A DNA stretch of 64,000 bases, taken from NCBI RefSeq assembly GCF_007097365.1, contig NZ_VJZR01000003.1, positions 186,001 to 250,000 on the forward strand, in the 5' to 3' direction. The position numbers and the translations under genes are program-made. Position 1 is the stretch's first letter; each line of letters starts with the position of its first letter. Below, in pieces: positions 10,052 through 18,200 of this stretch. The notes under the pieces are model-generated. The model made no database searches and was not told the DNA's origin. It was given only the letters and a program-made list of their open reading frames with translations. The stretch is from Flavobacterium franklandianum (lineage in GTDB: Bacteria > Bacteroidota > Bacteroidia > Flavobacteriales > Flavobacteriaceae).

Positions 10052-10864
10052 ATGAAAAAAAAATTACTTCTTTTAATTCTTCCTATGCTGTTTATGGCAT
10101 TATTTGTTAATGCACAAACAAAAGTTTGGGATTTTGGTAATGATACTGTTACTTGGCCTATATCTGCCGGTATTGGTTCTAATGAAATTGTAAAAGATCA
10201 GTTAGGTTTGTTTCCAATTGCTACGAATACAAATTTTGCTGCTGTTACTGCAAGTGGCGCAACATTTACTGACGGTTTTACAGCGGTAAATCGTTTTCAA
10301 TTGAACGGTGGTGGCGGAGGAACTGCTGGAAATTTATTGCCAACACAACGTTATGTTTATTTTACAGTTGATGGCGCTTGTACAGTAAAAGTATGGTTCA
10401 AAACAGGTTCTAATGGTGCAGCTCGTAAAGTTATGTGTACTAATGGTTCTGAACTTCTTGGTTCAGGTACTTCGATTGGTGGCACAACTCCAGTAGATTT
10501 AGTTATTTTTACAGCAAATATTTCTGCAGTTCAAGCAGCTGTTGGAAAAATTTATATCTATGGTGATACTACCTCAAGTAATCTATATAAAATTGAAGTA
10601 ACTGGTGCTAATGTTACAACTCCAGCACTTACAACTCAAAATTTTCAAAAAGAATTAGATATAACTGTTTATGCAAAAAACAACAAAATCTTCTTGTCAA
10701 ACATAAAATCAAGAACAAAAGTGAATGTTTACAACGTTCTTGGTTCATTGGTTAAATCAGCACAAGCTGATGCAGATACTAGTTTAGACATCAATAGTGG
10801 TGTTTATATTGTGAATGCAAAATCAGCAGATGGTGAAAAATCAGTAAAAGTAATAGTACAGTAA
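10052..10864 (+). CDS. Small secreted protein: esterase-like N-terminal module plus T9SS sorting domain, no enzyme domain
   Basis: This 270-residue protein has a signal peptide (ending near VNAQ) and then a module starting KVWDFGNDT. The opening resembles that of the neighbouring methylesterase, with a lectin-like beta-sandwich character (YVYFTVDGACTVKVWFKTG). From about residue 197 it carries a type A T9SS sorting domain (VNVYNVLGSLVKSA, ending SVKVIVQ) very similar to the esterase's last 70 residues. No catalytic domain is present. It has its own operator and its own terminator, so it is probably co-induced with pectin use. A surface pectin-binding role is plausible but unproven. Confidence 0.85.
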   Translation: MKKKLLLLILPMLFMALFVNAQTKVWDFGNDTVTWPISAGIGSNEIVKDQLGLFPIATNTNFAAVTASGATFTDGFTAVNRFQLNGGGGGTAGNLLPTQRYVYFTVDGACTVKVWFKTGSNGAARKVMCTNGSELLGSGTSIGGTTPVDLVIFTANISAVQAAVGKIYIYGDTTSSNLYKIEVTGANVTTPALTTQNFQKELDITVYAKNNKIFLSNIKSRTKVNVYNVLGSLVKSAQADADTSLDINSGVYIVNAKSADGEKSVKVIVQ

Positions 10865-10890
10865 TAGAGTAATTTTATAATGTTAAAAGA

Positions 10891-10920
10891 GGATATTCAG
10901 TAATGGGTATCCTTTTTTTT
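10891..10920 (+). terminator. Rho-independent terminator behind the small secreted protein
   Basis: GGATA at 10891-10895 pairs with TATCC at 10908-10912, followed by eight T. The stem is short, but position and T-run fit a terminator. Confidence 0.65.
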
Positions 10921-11008
10921 GTTCGAAATTGAACCGACAAATACTGAACTCAATTGGATGTTTTTTCATAATTTAGATTGGAATAGTAATAAAGAAATAC
11001 TATAAAAC

Positions 11009-11044
11009 AAAAAGGTGGAAGAATAAATTTCTCCCACCTTTTTT
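11009..11044 (-). terminator. Terminator of the kduI-uxaA operon
   Basis: AAAGGTGG at 11011-11018 pairs with CCACCTTT at 11034-11041. On the minus strand the stem is followed by an A/T-rich tail, and on the plus strand by a T-run, so it can serve both converging units. Confidence 0.75.
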
Positions 11045-11064
11045 TTTAAAACTAAACAATAAAC

Positions 11065-12681
11065 TTATAAAGAAACGCCTCTTTTCCAAGGAATAAAATC
11101 GTTCTGGTTTAGAATCGCCGCTTTTGTTTTTATGGTTCCACTGGCTACATTGATGATAAATTCCAACATTTCATCAGCCATTTCATCTATTGATTTTTCG
11201 CCTGTAATAATTCCGCCCGTGTCAATATCGATGATATCCGACATTTTTCTGGCCAATTCAGAATTAGATGAAACTTTGATAACTGGTGCAATTGGATTTC
11301 CGGTTGGAGTTCCTAAACCTGTTGTAAACAATACCATATTGGCTCCTGAACCCACCATTGCTGTAGTACATTCTACATCATTTCCTGGTGTACACAATAA
11401 ATTTAAACCTGGTTTCGAAATGTATTCTCCATAATCTGAAACTCCCACAATTGGCGAAGTTCCTCCTTTTTTGGCTGCTCCAGCAGATTTCATCGCATCT
11501 GTAATTAATCCATCTTTGATATTTCCTGGTGATGGATTCATATCAAAACCAGATCCTGCATCCACTACTGTTTTTTCGTACCATTTCATTAATTCCAAAA
11601 AGCGTTTTCCATCTTCATCTTCATTGCAACGGTTTACCAGTTCTTGTTCTACACCGCACAATTCCGGAAATTCCGAAAGAATGGTGGTTCCTCCCAAAGC
11701 GGTAAGCAAATCCGATGTTACGCCCAATGTTGGGTTTGCCGAAATTCCAGAAAATCCATCTGAACCACCGCATTCCAAACCTATTGTTAATTTAGACAAT
11801 GGCGCCGGAGTTCTTTCTAATTGATTTGCTTTTTTGATGGCTTCAAACGAGTCTTTCACCACGCTACTCAACATTGCTTCAATGGTTCCTATGGATTGTT
11901 GATCGTAAATCAAAACCGGTTTTGTGCTTGTTGGATTTATTTCTTTTAATGCATCTTTAAATATTTCAATTTGCAAATTTTGGCAACCCAAACTCAAAAC
12001 AGTTGCTCCCGCCACATTTGGATTGTTGACATAACCCGCCAATAATTTAGCCAAACTATGCGAATCTTGACGAATTCCGCCACAGCCACCTTGGTGCGTG
12101 ATAAATTTTACTTCAATATTTTTGAATAAATCGCCGTCATTTGATTTTACCTTATTACCAGCGACTCCACTTTCAGAACTTACCAAAGAACGCAACAACA
12201 ATTGATAATCGTTTTCTTTGGGCTTCATCAGTTCTTTTTCGAAGATATCTTTCAAGATTTCGATATTTCTGTTTTCACAAAAAACCAATGGGAAAAACAA
12301 CCAAACATTTTCAGTTCCCACCTGTCCATCTTCTCTATGATATCCTTGAAAAGTTCTGTCTTTCCATTTATCAACGTTAGGAACAATCCAACCAATAGTT
12401 TCAGTTTTTCCGGTTACTTTGTCACTTTCGTGTTTGACATTTAATGTAGAGAGTAGTCCTCCTTTTTCAATTCGAGCACTAGCCTTTCCAACCAAGACAC
12501 CATACATAATAATTCGATCACCTACTTCTAAAGTATTCATCGCAATTTTATGCTTCATTTTTACATCTGTCTCGATTGTAATTGCTTCTCCTTCAAAACT
12601 GATTTTCTCACCAGCAACAAGATTCACTAATGCTACCGCTACATTATCTGTTGGATTTACTTTTATTAATTTCTTTTGCAT
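11065..12681 (-). CDS. uxaA: Altronate dehydratase (UxaA, full-length form)
   Basis: The protein of 538 residues combines an N-terminal SAF-like domain (about 1-95) with the large altronate/galactarate dehydratase domain. Recognisable parts are GYHREDGQVGTENVWLFFPLVFCENRN, GGCGGIRQDS, LECGGSDGFSG and NPSPGNIKDGL. It dehydrates D-altronate to KDG, the last step of galacturonate breakdown here. I take the start at ATG 12681 (MQKKLIKVNP) rather than an upstream in-frame ATG at 12765, because the upstream extension overlaps the end of uxaB and does not look like protein. It is the last gene of the operon and is followed by a terminator. Confidence 0.93.
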   Translation of the reverse strand: MQKKLIKVNPTDNVAVALVNLVAGEKISFEGEAITIETDVKMKHKIAMNTLEVGDRIIMYGVLVGKASARIEKGGLLSTLNVKHESDKVTGKTETIGWIVPNVDKWKDRTFQGYHREDGQVGTENVWLFFPLVFCENRNIEILKDIFEKELMKPKENDYQLLLRSLVSSESGVAGNKVKSNDGDLFKNIEVKFITHQGGCGGIRQDSHSLAKLLAGYVNNPNVAGATVLSLGCQNLQIEIFKDALKEINPTSTKPVLIYDQQSIGTIEAMLSSVVKDSFEAIKKANQLERTPAPLSKLTIGLECGGSDGFSGISANPTLGVTSDLLTALGGTTILSEFPELCGVEQELVNRCNEDEDGKRFLELMKWYEKTVVDAGSGFDMNPSPGNIKDGLITDAMKSAGAAKKGGTSPIVGVSDYGEYISKPGLNLLCTPGNDVECTTAMVGSGANMVLFTTGLGTPTGNPIAPVIKVSSNSELARKMSDIIDIDTGGIITGEKSIDEMADEMLEFIINVASGTIKTKAAILNQNDFIPWKRGVSL

Positions 12682-12712
12682 AATTATAATTTTTATAATG
12701 TATATCCTTTGA

Positions 12713-14155
12713 TTAAAATTGTTTGCTGTAATTGACAAAACCATTTTCGATTCCATTAGCTTCAATTTCCCTTAAAGCTACTATTAACACTTCTGATAAA
12801 CCTTTAACATTTGTTAAATCTTCACCCCAGAATTCAGTATTTGATAAAACTTTAGCAACAACCAAATCTAAAGTTCCTAGTTGCCAAGCATTTTTAAATG
12901 CTTCAACTACCTCTGGAGAATCTTTTACAGGTAATTCTTCGTTATTCCAAGTTCCTTTGTAGAATTGGATTAGACAAGCTAATGAAAAAGTTAAATTAGT
13001 TGGCAATTTTTTATTCGCATTATAATATTGCAATAAACTAGGCAAAACTCTTACTTTGAATTTTGAGATAGAATTTAAAGCAATATCAGCCAATGCATGT
13101 TTGATAAATGGATTTTTAAATCGATCCATTACCTCTTCAGTATAGGCAAGGATTTCCATTTTGTCCATATCAAGCGTAGTACTAATTTCATTAATAACGC
13201 TGTTTACAAATTTTCCAGTAAAACTTTCGTTAACGGTTTCCATTACTAATTTGTTACCGTACAAAAGTGAAAAAGGAACCATTGCTGTATGTGCGCCGTT
13301 TAGAATACGAACTTTTATCATTTTAAAAGGTCGAATATCGTCAACAATTTTCACATTCAGATTTGTTTTATGAAAAGGCAACTTTTGTTTTAAAGCATCA
13401 CCGCCTTCAATTGCCCAAAGGAAGAATGGTTCAGCAGCTACAATTAGATTGTCTTGATAATCTAATTTGTTATTGTATTCTTCAATTTCAGCTCTTGGAT
13501 ATCCAGGAACAATTCGGTCTACCAAAGTACTGTGATAGGTACAAGCGTCTGATAACCAAGTTTTAAAATCGGATCCTAATTCCCAAAGATCGCAATATTG
13601 CAAAATATATTTCTTTAAAGTTTCTGAGTTATAATCAATCAATTCGCAAGGAATGATAGTCAAACCTTTAGAAGCCTCTCCGTCGAAATATTTGAATCTT
13701 TCATATAATAAAACAGTCAACTTTGCAGGAAATGATACCGGTGGTTGCATATCTGGAGTGTCACTTTCGATAAATTCAATACCCGCTTCAGTAGTATTTG
13801 AAACAATAAATTGAAGTTCTGACTCTTTGGCTAATGCTAAATAATCAGCAAAATCAGTATATGGATTTATAGCTTTTACAATATTGGTAATTAACTCAAT
13901 ATCTTGTATTTTTTCCCCTTTTTTGATTCCATTCATAAACAAAGTGTACAAACCATCTTGGTCGTTAATCATGTTTATCATACCCTTTTTCAATGGCTGA
14001 ACAATTGCAACTCCGGCATTGAAATCAACTTTTTTATTTAGTCTTTGAAATGCGTAATCAACGAAAGCTCTTAAAAAATTTCCTTCTCCAAACTGAACCA
14101 CTTTTATTGGGTTTAATTTCTCTAATCCTGTATTAATTCTATTTAATTTTTTCAT
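12713..14155 (-). CDS. uxaB: Tagaturonate reductase (altronate oxidoreductase, UxaB)
   Basis: This is a 480-residue mannitol-dehydrogenase-family enzyme with an N-terminal Rossmann part (VVQFGEGNFLRAFVDYAFQRLN) and the family segments RILNGAHTAMVP and YTEEVMDRFKNPFIKHAL. It reduces D-tagaturonate to D-altronate with NADH. The start is ATG 14155, four bases after the uxaC stop; an in-frame ATG at 14185 would overlap uxaC. It sits between uxaC and uxaA in pathway order. Confidence 0.93.
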   Translation of the reverse strand: MKKLNRINTGLEKLNPIKVVQFGEGNFLRAFVDYAFQRLNKKVDFNAGVAIVQPLKKGMINMINDQDGLYTLFMNGIKKGEKIQDIELITNIVKAINPYTDFADYLALAKESELQFIVSNTTEAGIEFIESDTPDMQPPVSFPAKLTVLLYERFKYFDGEASKGLTIIPCELIDYNSETLKKYILQYCDLWELGSDFKTWLSDACTYHSTLVDRIVPGYPRAEIEEYNNKLDYQDNLIVAAEPFFLWAIEGGDALKQKLPFHKTNLNVKIVDDIRPFKMIKVRILNGAHTAMVPFSLLYGNKLVMETVNESFTGKFVNSVINEISTTLDMDKMEILAYTEEVMDRFKNPFIKHALADIALNSISKFKVRVLPSLLQYYNANKKLPTNLTFSLACLIQFYKGTWNNEELPVKDSPEVVEAFKNAWQLGTLDLVVAKVLSNTEFWGEDLTNVKGLSEVLIVALREIEANGIENGFVNYSKQF

Positions 14156-14159
14156 TTTT

Positions 14160-15560
14160 TTATATATTGAAATATTCCTTTGCATTATTATAACTAATAT
14201 CCGAAACCATTTTGCCTATCCATTCCATATCATTTGGCAATTCGCCTCTTTTGATTTCGTCTCCCAATAGATTACAAAGAATACGTCTGAAATATTCGTG
14301 CCTTGGGAACGACAAGAAACTTCTTGAATCAGTCAACATTCCGATGAAACAGCTAATCAATCCCATATTAGAAAGGGCATTCAATTGTTTGGTCATTCCA
14401 TCTTTTTGATCTAAAAACCACCAACCAGAACCAAACTGTACTTTTCCTTTTACGCTTCCATCGTTGAAATTTCCAATCATAGTTGCCATAACCTCATTAT
14501 CGGCTGGATTTAGATTGTAAATAATTGTTTTCGCCAATTTATCTTTACTGTCTAATGCGTTTAAAAAAGCAGATAATTTCTGTGCTTGTGGATAATCGCT
14601 AATAGAATCCCAACCTGTATCTGGTCCTAAAATTCTATGCATACGGGCATTATTATTTCTCAATGCACCCAAGTGAAGTTGCTGAACCCATCCAAATTCG
14701 TGATAGGTTTCGAATAAAAACAACAAAATGGCACTTTGGAATTTCAATGCTTCTTCATTGCTTAAAGTTCCGTTTTCTCTTTTCTTTTTGAAGATGGTAT
14801 TGATTTCGTTTTCGGTGAAGTTTTCGAAATACACTTGGTCTAATCCGTGATCACAAAGTTTACAGCCTTTTTTATCAAAATAATCAATTCTGTTTCTCAA
14901 AGCCGAGCATAAATCTGAATAAGTATCGATGGTCAAACCCGCTTTTTCACCTAATATATTTATGTAATCATTGTAACCATCATTAGAAATCAGGATGGCT
15001 TTATCAGGTCTAAAAGCAGTACTAACCTTTGTTTCGAAGGGGTTTTTTGCCAATTTTTGGTGGTGTTCCAATGTGTCAATCGGATCTTCGGTTGTACACA
15101 CAAATTCAGCATTTACTTTTCGAAGTAAGTTTCTAGTGCTATACTCTTGAGAATTTATTTTAGAGGAAGCTTCTTCGTAAATTTTTTCAGCGGATTTTTC
15201 GTTTAGCAATTCGGTAATGTCAAAATAGCGCGCCAGTTCTAAATGTGTCCAATGGTACAATGGATTCCGCATTGTATACGGAACCGTTTTTGCCCAATTC
15301 AAGAATTTATCTTTATCCGAAGCATTTCCGGTGATAAATTGTTCGTTAATTCCCAAAGTTCGCATCGCACGCCACTTGTAGTGATCTCCGTTTATCCACA
15401 CTTTGGTAATGTTGTCAAAAATGGTATCTTCGGCAATGAGTTGTGGAGATAAGTGGTTGTGGTAGTCAATAATAGGCTGATTTTTAGAATAGTTATGATA
15501 CAATTCTTCAGCGAATTTGTTTTCTAATAAAAAATTATCGTGTATAAATGTTGTGCTCAT
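14160..15560 (-). CDS. uxaC: Uronate isomerase (glucuronate/galacturonate isomerase, UxaC)
   Basis: The 466-residue amidohydrolase-fold isomerase shows the family motifs DYHNHLSPQLIAED near residue 32 (HxH metal ligands), WKWRAMR-like HYKWRAMRTLG, CTTEDP and the C-terminal segment LTDSRSFLSFPRHEYFRRILC. It interconverts D-galacturonate and D-tagaturonate (also glucuronate and fructuronate). Because the next gene is uxaB and no uxuA/uxuB is seen, the galacturonate branch is the likely role. It lies 20 bases behind kduD in the same operon. Confidence 0.95.
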   Translation of the reverse strand: MSTTFIHDNFLLENKFAEELYHNYSKNQPIIDYHNHLSPQLIAEDTIFDNITKVWINGDHYKWRAMRTLGINEQFITGNASDKDKFLNWAKTVPYTMRNPLYHWTHLELARYFDITELLNEKSAEKIYEEASSKINSQEYSTRNLLRKVNAEFVCTTEDPIDTLEHHQKLAKNPFETKVSTAFRPDKAILISNDGYNDYINILGEKAGLTIDTYSDLCSALRNRIDYFDKKGCKLCDHGLDQVYFENFTENEINTIFKKKRENGTLSNEEALKFQSAILLFLFETYHEFGWVQQLHLGALRNNNARMHRILGPDTGWDSISDYPQAQKLSAFLNALDSKDKLAKTIIYNLNPADNEVMATMIGNFNDGSVKGKVQFGSGWWFLDQKDGMTKQLNALSNMGLISCFIGMLTDSRSFLSFPRHEYFRRILCNLLGDEIKRGELPNDMEWIGKMVSDISYNNAKEYFNI

Positions 15561-15580
15561 TATAAATCTCTTAAATATTA

Positions 15581-16372
15581 TTATTCGTTAGATGGTTTTC
15601 CAATAGTAGCTAGAATTCCACCATCTACATAAAGAATATGACCGTTTACAAAATCACTTGCTCTGGAGGACAAAAAGATGGCTGCACCTTGTAAATCTTC
15701 AGGTTCACCCCAACGAGCTGCTGGCGTCCTGCTTATGATGAACTCATTAAACGGATGTCCGTCAACTCGAATTGGAGCCGTTTGGCTAGTAGCAAAATAA
15801 CCAGGACCAATTCCGTTGGTTTGAATGTTATACTTAGCCCATTCGGTAGCCATATTTTTAGTTAGCATTTTTAGTCCACCTTTGGCTGCAGCATAAGCAC
15901 TTACAGAATCTCTTCCTAGCTCACTCATCATCGAACAAATGTTGATTATTTTTCCACCACCACGTTGAATCATTCCTTTGGCAACGTTTTTAGAAACTAT
16001 AAAAGGACTTATTAAATCTACTGTGATTACCGCAGTAAAATCTTCGACTTCCATTTCGATAATAGGAGTTCTTTTGATGATTCCTGCATTGTTAATTAAG
16101 ATGTCGATAGGGCCAACTTCGGCTTCAATTTGTTTAATACTCGCAATTACTGCTTTCTCATCAGTTACGTCGAATAGGTATCCATAAGCTTCAATTCCAA
16201 CCGATTTGTATTCGGCTACAGCCTTGTCTACAGCTTCTCGAGAAGAACGATCGTTTACAACAATTTTTGCTCCAGCGTGACCCAATCCTTTGGCCATAGC
16301 CATTCCTAAACCGTGAACTCCACCTGTAATCAAAGCTGTTTTTCCAGTTAAATCGAATAAGTTTATTGACAT
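15581..16372 (-). CDS. kduD: Short-chain dehydrogenase KduD (2-dehydro-3-deoxy-D-gluconate 5-dehydrogenase)
   Basis: This 263-residue classical SDR has the nucleotide-binding TGGVHGLGMAMA near residue 16, the NNAG motif (LINNAGI), a catalytic Ser/Tyr/Lys pattern ending in YAAAKGG, and a C-terminal FVNGHILYVDGG. KduD reduces 2,5-diketo-3-deoxygluconate to KDG in the pathway for unsaturated uronates released by pectate lyases. Position 16 bases behind kduI supports the substrate assignment, which for SDRs would be weak on sequence alone. Confidence 0.9.
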   Translation of the reverse strand: MSINLFDLTGKTALITGGVHGLGMAMAKGLGHAGAKIVVNDRSSREAVDKAVAEYKSVGIEAYGYLFDVTDEKAVIASIKQIEAEVGPIDILINNAGIIKRTPIIEMEVEDFTAVITVDLISPFIVSKNVAKGMIQRGGGKIINICSMMSELGRDSVSAYAAAKGGLKMLTKNMATEWAKYNIQTNGIGPGYFATSQTAPIRVDGHPFNEFIISRTPAARWGEPEDLQGAAIFLSSRASDFVNGHILYVDGGILATIGKPSNE

Positions 16373-16388
16373 TTTTTTTATTTTTTAA

Positions 16389-17228
16389 TTATCTTAATTC
16401 TGTTATTTTGCAAACATCCATATCTCCATAGTCTAAATTTTCTCCAGCCATTCCCCAAATAAAAGTATAGTTTGAAGTTCCAGCTCCAGAATGAATAGAC
16501 CAAGGTGGCGAAATAACCGCTTGGTGATTGTTTATCCATAGGTGTCTTGTTTCTTGTGGTTCTCCCATAAAATGGCAAACGGCTTGGTTTTCTGGAATGT
16601 CCAAATAAAAATAAACTTCCATTCTACGGTCGTGAACGTGTGCCGGCATCGTGTTCCATACACTTCCGGGTCTTAATTCGGTCATTCCCATTTGTAGTTG
16701 ACAGGTGGTAACGATTCCGCCAATAATCATCTGATTTACCGTGCGGTGATTGGCGGTTTCCATTGTACCCAATTCTAATTTATTGGCTTCGGCAAGACTT
16801 ACTTTTTTGGTTGGATGGTTCGTATGAGCCGGAGCTGAATTGATATAGAATTTAGCTGGATTTTTGACATCATCGCTTTTGAAAACAACGTCTGAATTTC
16901 CTTTACCAATATATAAAGCGTCTTTAAACCCTAATTCAAATGCTACTCCTTCTACAATAACAACACCATTTCCACCTACATTAATGACTCCCATTTCTCT
17001 TCTGTCTAAAAAATTAGGCATTTTCAAAATATCAATGGTTTCTAGTTGAAGTGGAGTAGTTGTTGGTACTGCCGAACCTGCAATGTAACGGTCGTAATGA
17101 GAATAAGTAAAGGTAATTTCGCCTTCTTTCATTAGGTTGTCAATTAAAAACTCATCTCTTAATTGTTTGGTGTCATAGTGCTTTACCGCTTGTGGACTTG
17201 AAGCATACCTAGAGCTATAATTTATCAT
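16389..17228 (-). CDS. kduI: 5-dehydro-4-deoxy-D-glucuronate isomerase KduI
   Basis: The protein has 279 residues, the usual KduI length. It is a cupin-fold metalloenzyme; the metal ligands are visible in MPAHVHDRRMEVYFYLD (two His and the Glu) with a later His in SPPWSIHSGAG. It converts 5-keto-4-deoxyuronate, formed spontaneously from unsaturated uronates, to 2,5-diketo-3-deoxygluconate for KduD. It is the first gene of the kduI-kduD-uxaC-uxaB-uxaA operon, and its start lies about 16 bases past the LacI-type operator. Its presence implies pectate or oligogalacturonate lyases elsewhere in the genome. Confidence 0.95.
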   Translation of the reverse strand: MINYSSRYASSPQAVKHYDTKQLRDEFLIDNLMKEGEITFTYSHYDRYIAGSAVPTTTPLQLETIDILKMPNFLDRREMGVINVGGNGVVIVEGVAFELGFKDALYIGKGNSDVVFKSDDVKNPAKFYINSAPAHTNHPTKKVSLAEANKLELGTMETANHRTVNQMIIGGIVTTCQLQMGMTELRPGSVWNTMPAHVHDRRMEVYFYLDIPENQAVCHFMGEPQETRHLWINNHQAVISPPWSIHSGAGTSNYTFIWGMAGENLDYGDMDVCKITELR

Positions 17229-17243
17229 AATAAAAATAATTTA

Positions 17244-17287
17244 TGTAATCGATTACACAAAATTAAGTTTTATTTTTTTAATTCCAA
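17244..17287 (-). promoter_or_regulatory. kduI operon promoter with perfect LacI-type operator
   Basis: Read on the minus strand: TTG (17287-17285), 19 bases, TAATTTTG (17265-17258), then at once the perfect palindrome TGTAATCGATTACA (17257-17244). Spacing and -7 element match the Bacteroidota consensus exactly. This is the best of the three operator copies in the locus. Nothing else recognisable lies in 17288-17540. Confidence 0.85.
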
Positions 17288-17540
17288 TTGTTTAACTAGC
17301 TTTTTTTTTACTTAGAGCCTATTTATTTGTTAATTATTGCTTTACAAACAATAATAATCCCTTTTAATTAGCTTTTATAATAAGTTTTTGTAGTAAGAAT
17401 AAAATAGGGTTGGGAGTTGAATGTTGGAAATTTGTTTTCTCACAATGGTTTTGAAATATTTTTGTAAGTAATTGGTATTAATAGAGTTAATTTTAAAATA
17501 TCAAATAGTTAATAATCGAACTTGGGTAAAATTATTTGAA

Positions 17541-18200
17541 TCAATATTTAAATAATTGCTGTAAACTAAACCCTTTTTTTTCTTTCAATTTATTCAAGAT
17601 TTTCAAAAAGGCAATGGCAGTAATATAGGCATCTCCCATAGCCGTATGTCGGTCTTTTTTGGAAATGTCAAATTTATCAGCAAGTTCATCTAAAGTATAA
17701 CTCTCCTTACGCACAAGTAGTGGAGAATAAAGTAATGTTTTCTTGTAAAGATTTGCAGTATCGAGGGTTTTGTTTTTTAATTTTGGTAAACCATTTCTCT
17801 CTAAAGCTTTATTGATCATAGAGATGTCAAAAAAGGTATGATGAGCCACTATAATCGAATCGCCTAAAAAATCAATAAATTGTTGCAAACCCTCTAATTC
17901 GTTTGGACGATTCAATACAGACTCTCTTAAAATTCCGTGTATTTGAGCAGTTGCTTTATTGTAATGTTCTTGCTGAATGTAAACCTCCAAACTTTCTTGA
18001 ATTGGAATCCTATAATTTTGCAATACTATAGCTCCAATACATAATATTCGGTCATTTTCATAATCAAAACCAGTAGTTTCAGTATCCAAAACTACAAAAC
18101 GTGTCGAATCTATATTTCCTTGTATTCCATCGTCTAATGACGTATCAGACTTACCTAAGAGTTCTAATAGGAAAGTATTTATTTTAGTTAAGAAGTTCAT
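17541..18200 (-). CDS. DnaQ-like DEDDh 3'-5' exonuclease
   Basis: This is a 219-residue exonuclease-fold protein. The DEDDh motifs are all present: VVLDTETTGFD (Exo I, near residue 36), AHHTFFD (Exo II) and HTAMGDA (Exo III with His and Asp). It is related to the epsilon subunit of DNA polymerase III but is a stand-alone domain. Its start overlaps the stop of the upstream cNMP-CBS-DUF294 gene by one base (TAATG), so the two are translationally coupled. That pairing is common for DUF294 proteins, and the substrate is unknown. Confidence 0.9.
   Translation of the reverse strand: MNFLTKINTFLLELLGKSDTSLDDGIQGNIDSTRFVVLDTETTGFDYENDRILCIGAIVLQNYRIPIQESLEVYIQQEHYNKATAQIHGILRESVLNRPNELEGLQQFIDFLGDSIIVAHHTFFDISMINKALERNGLPKLKNKTLDTANLYKKTLLYSPLLVRKESYTLDELADKFDISKKDRHTAMGDAYITAIAFLKILNKLKEKKGFSLQQLFKY

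Noticed and set aside
12141..12444. Plus-strand frames opposite uxaA and other long antisense frames
   Set aside because: They are shadows of strongly supported minus-strand genes and have no protein-like composition.
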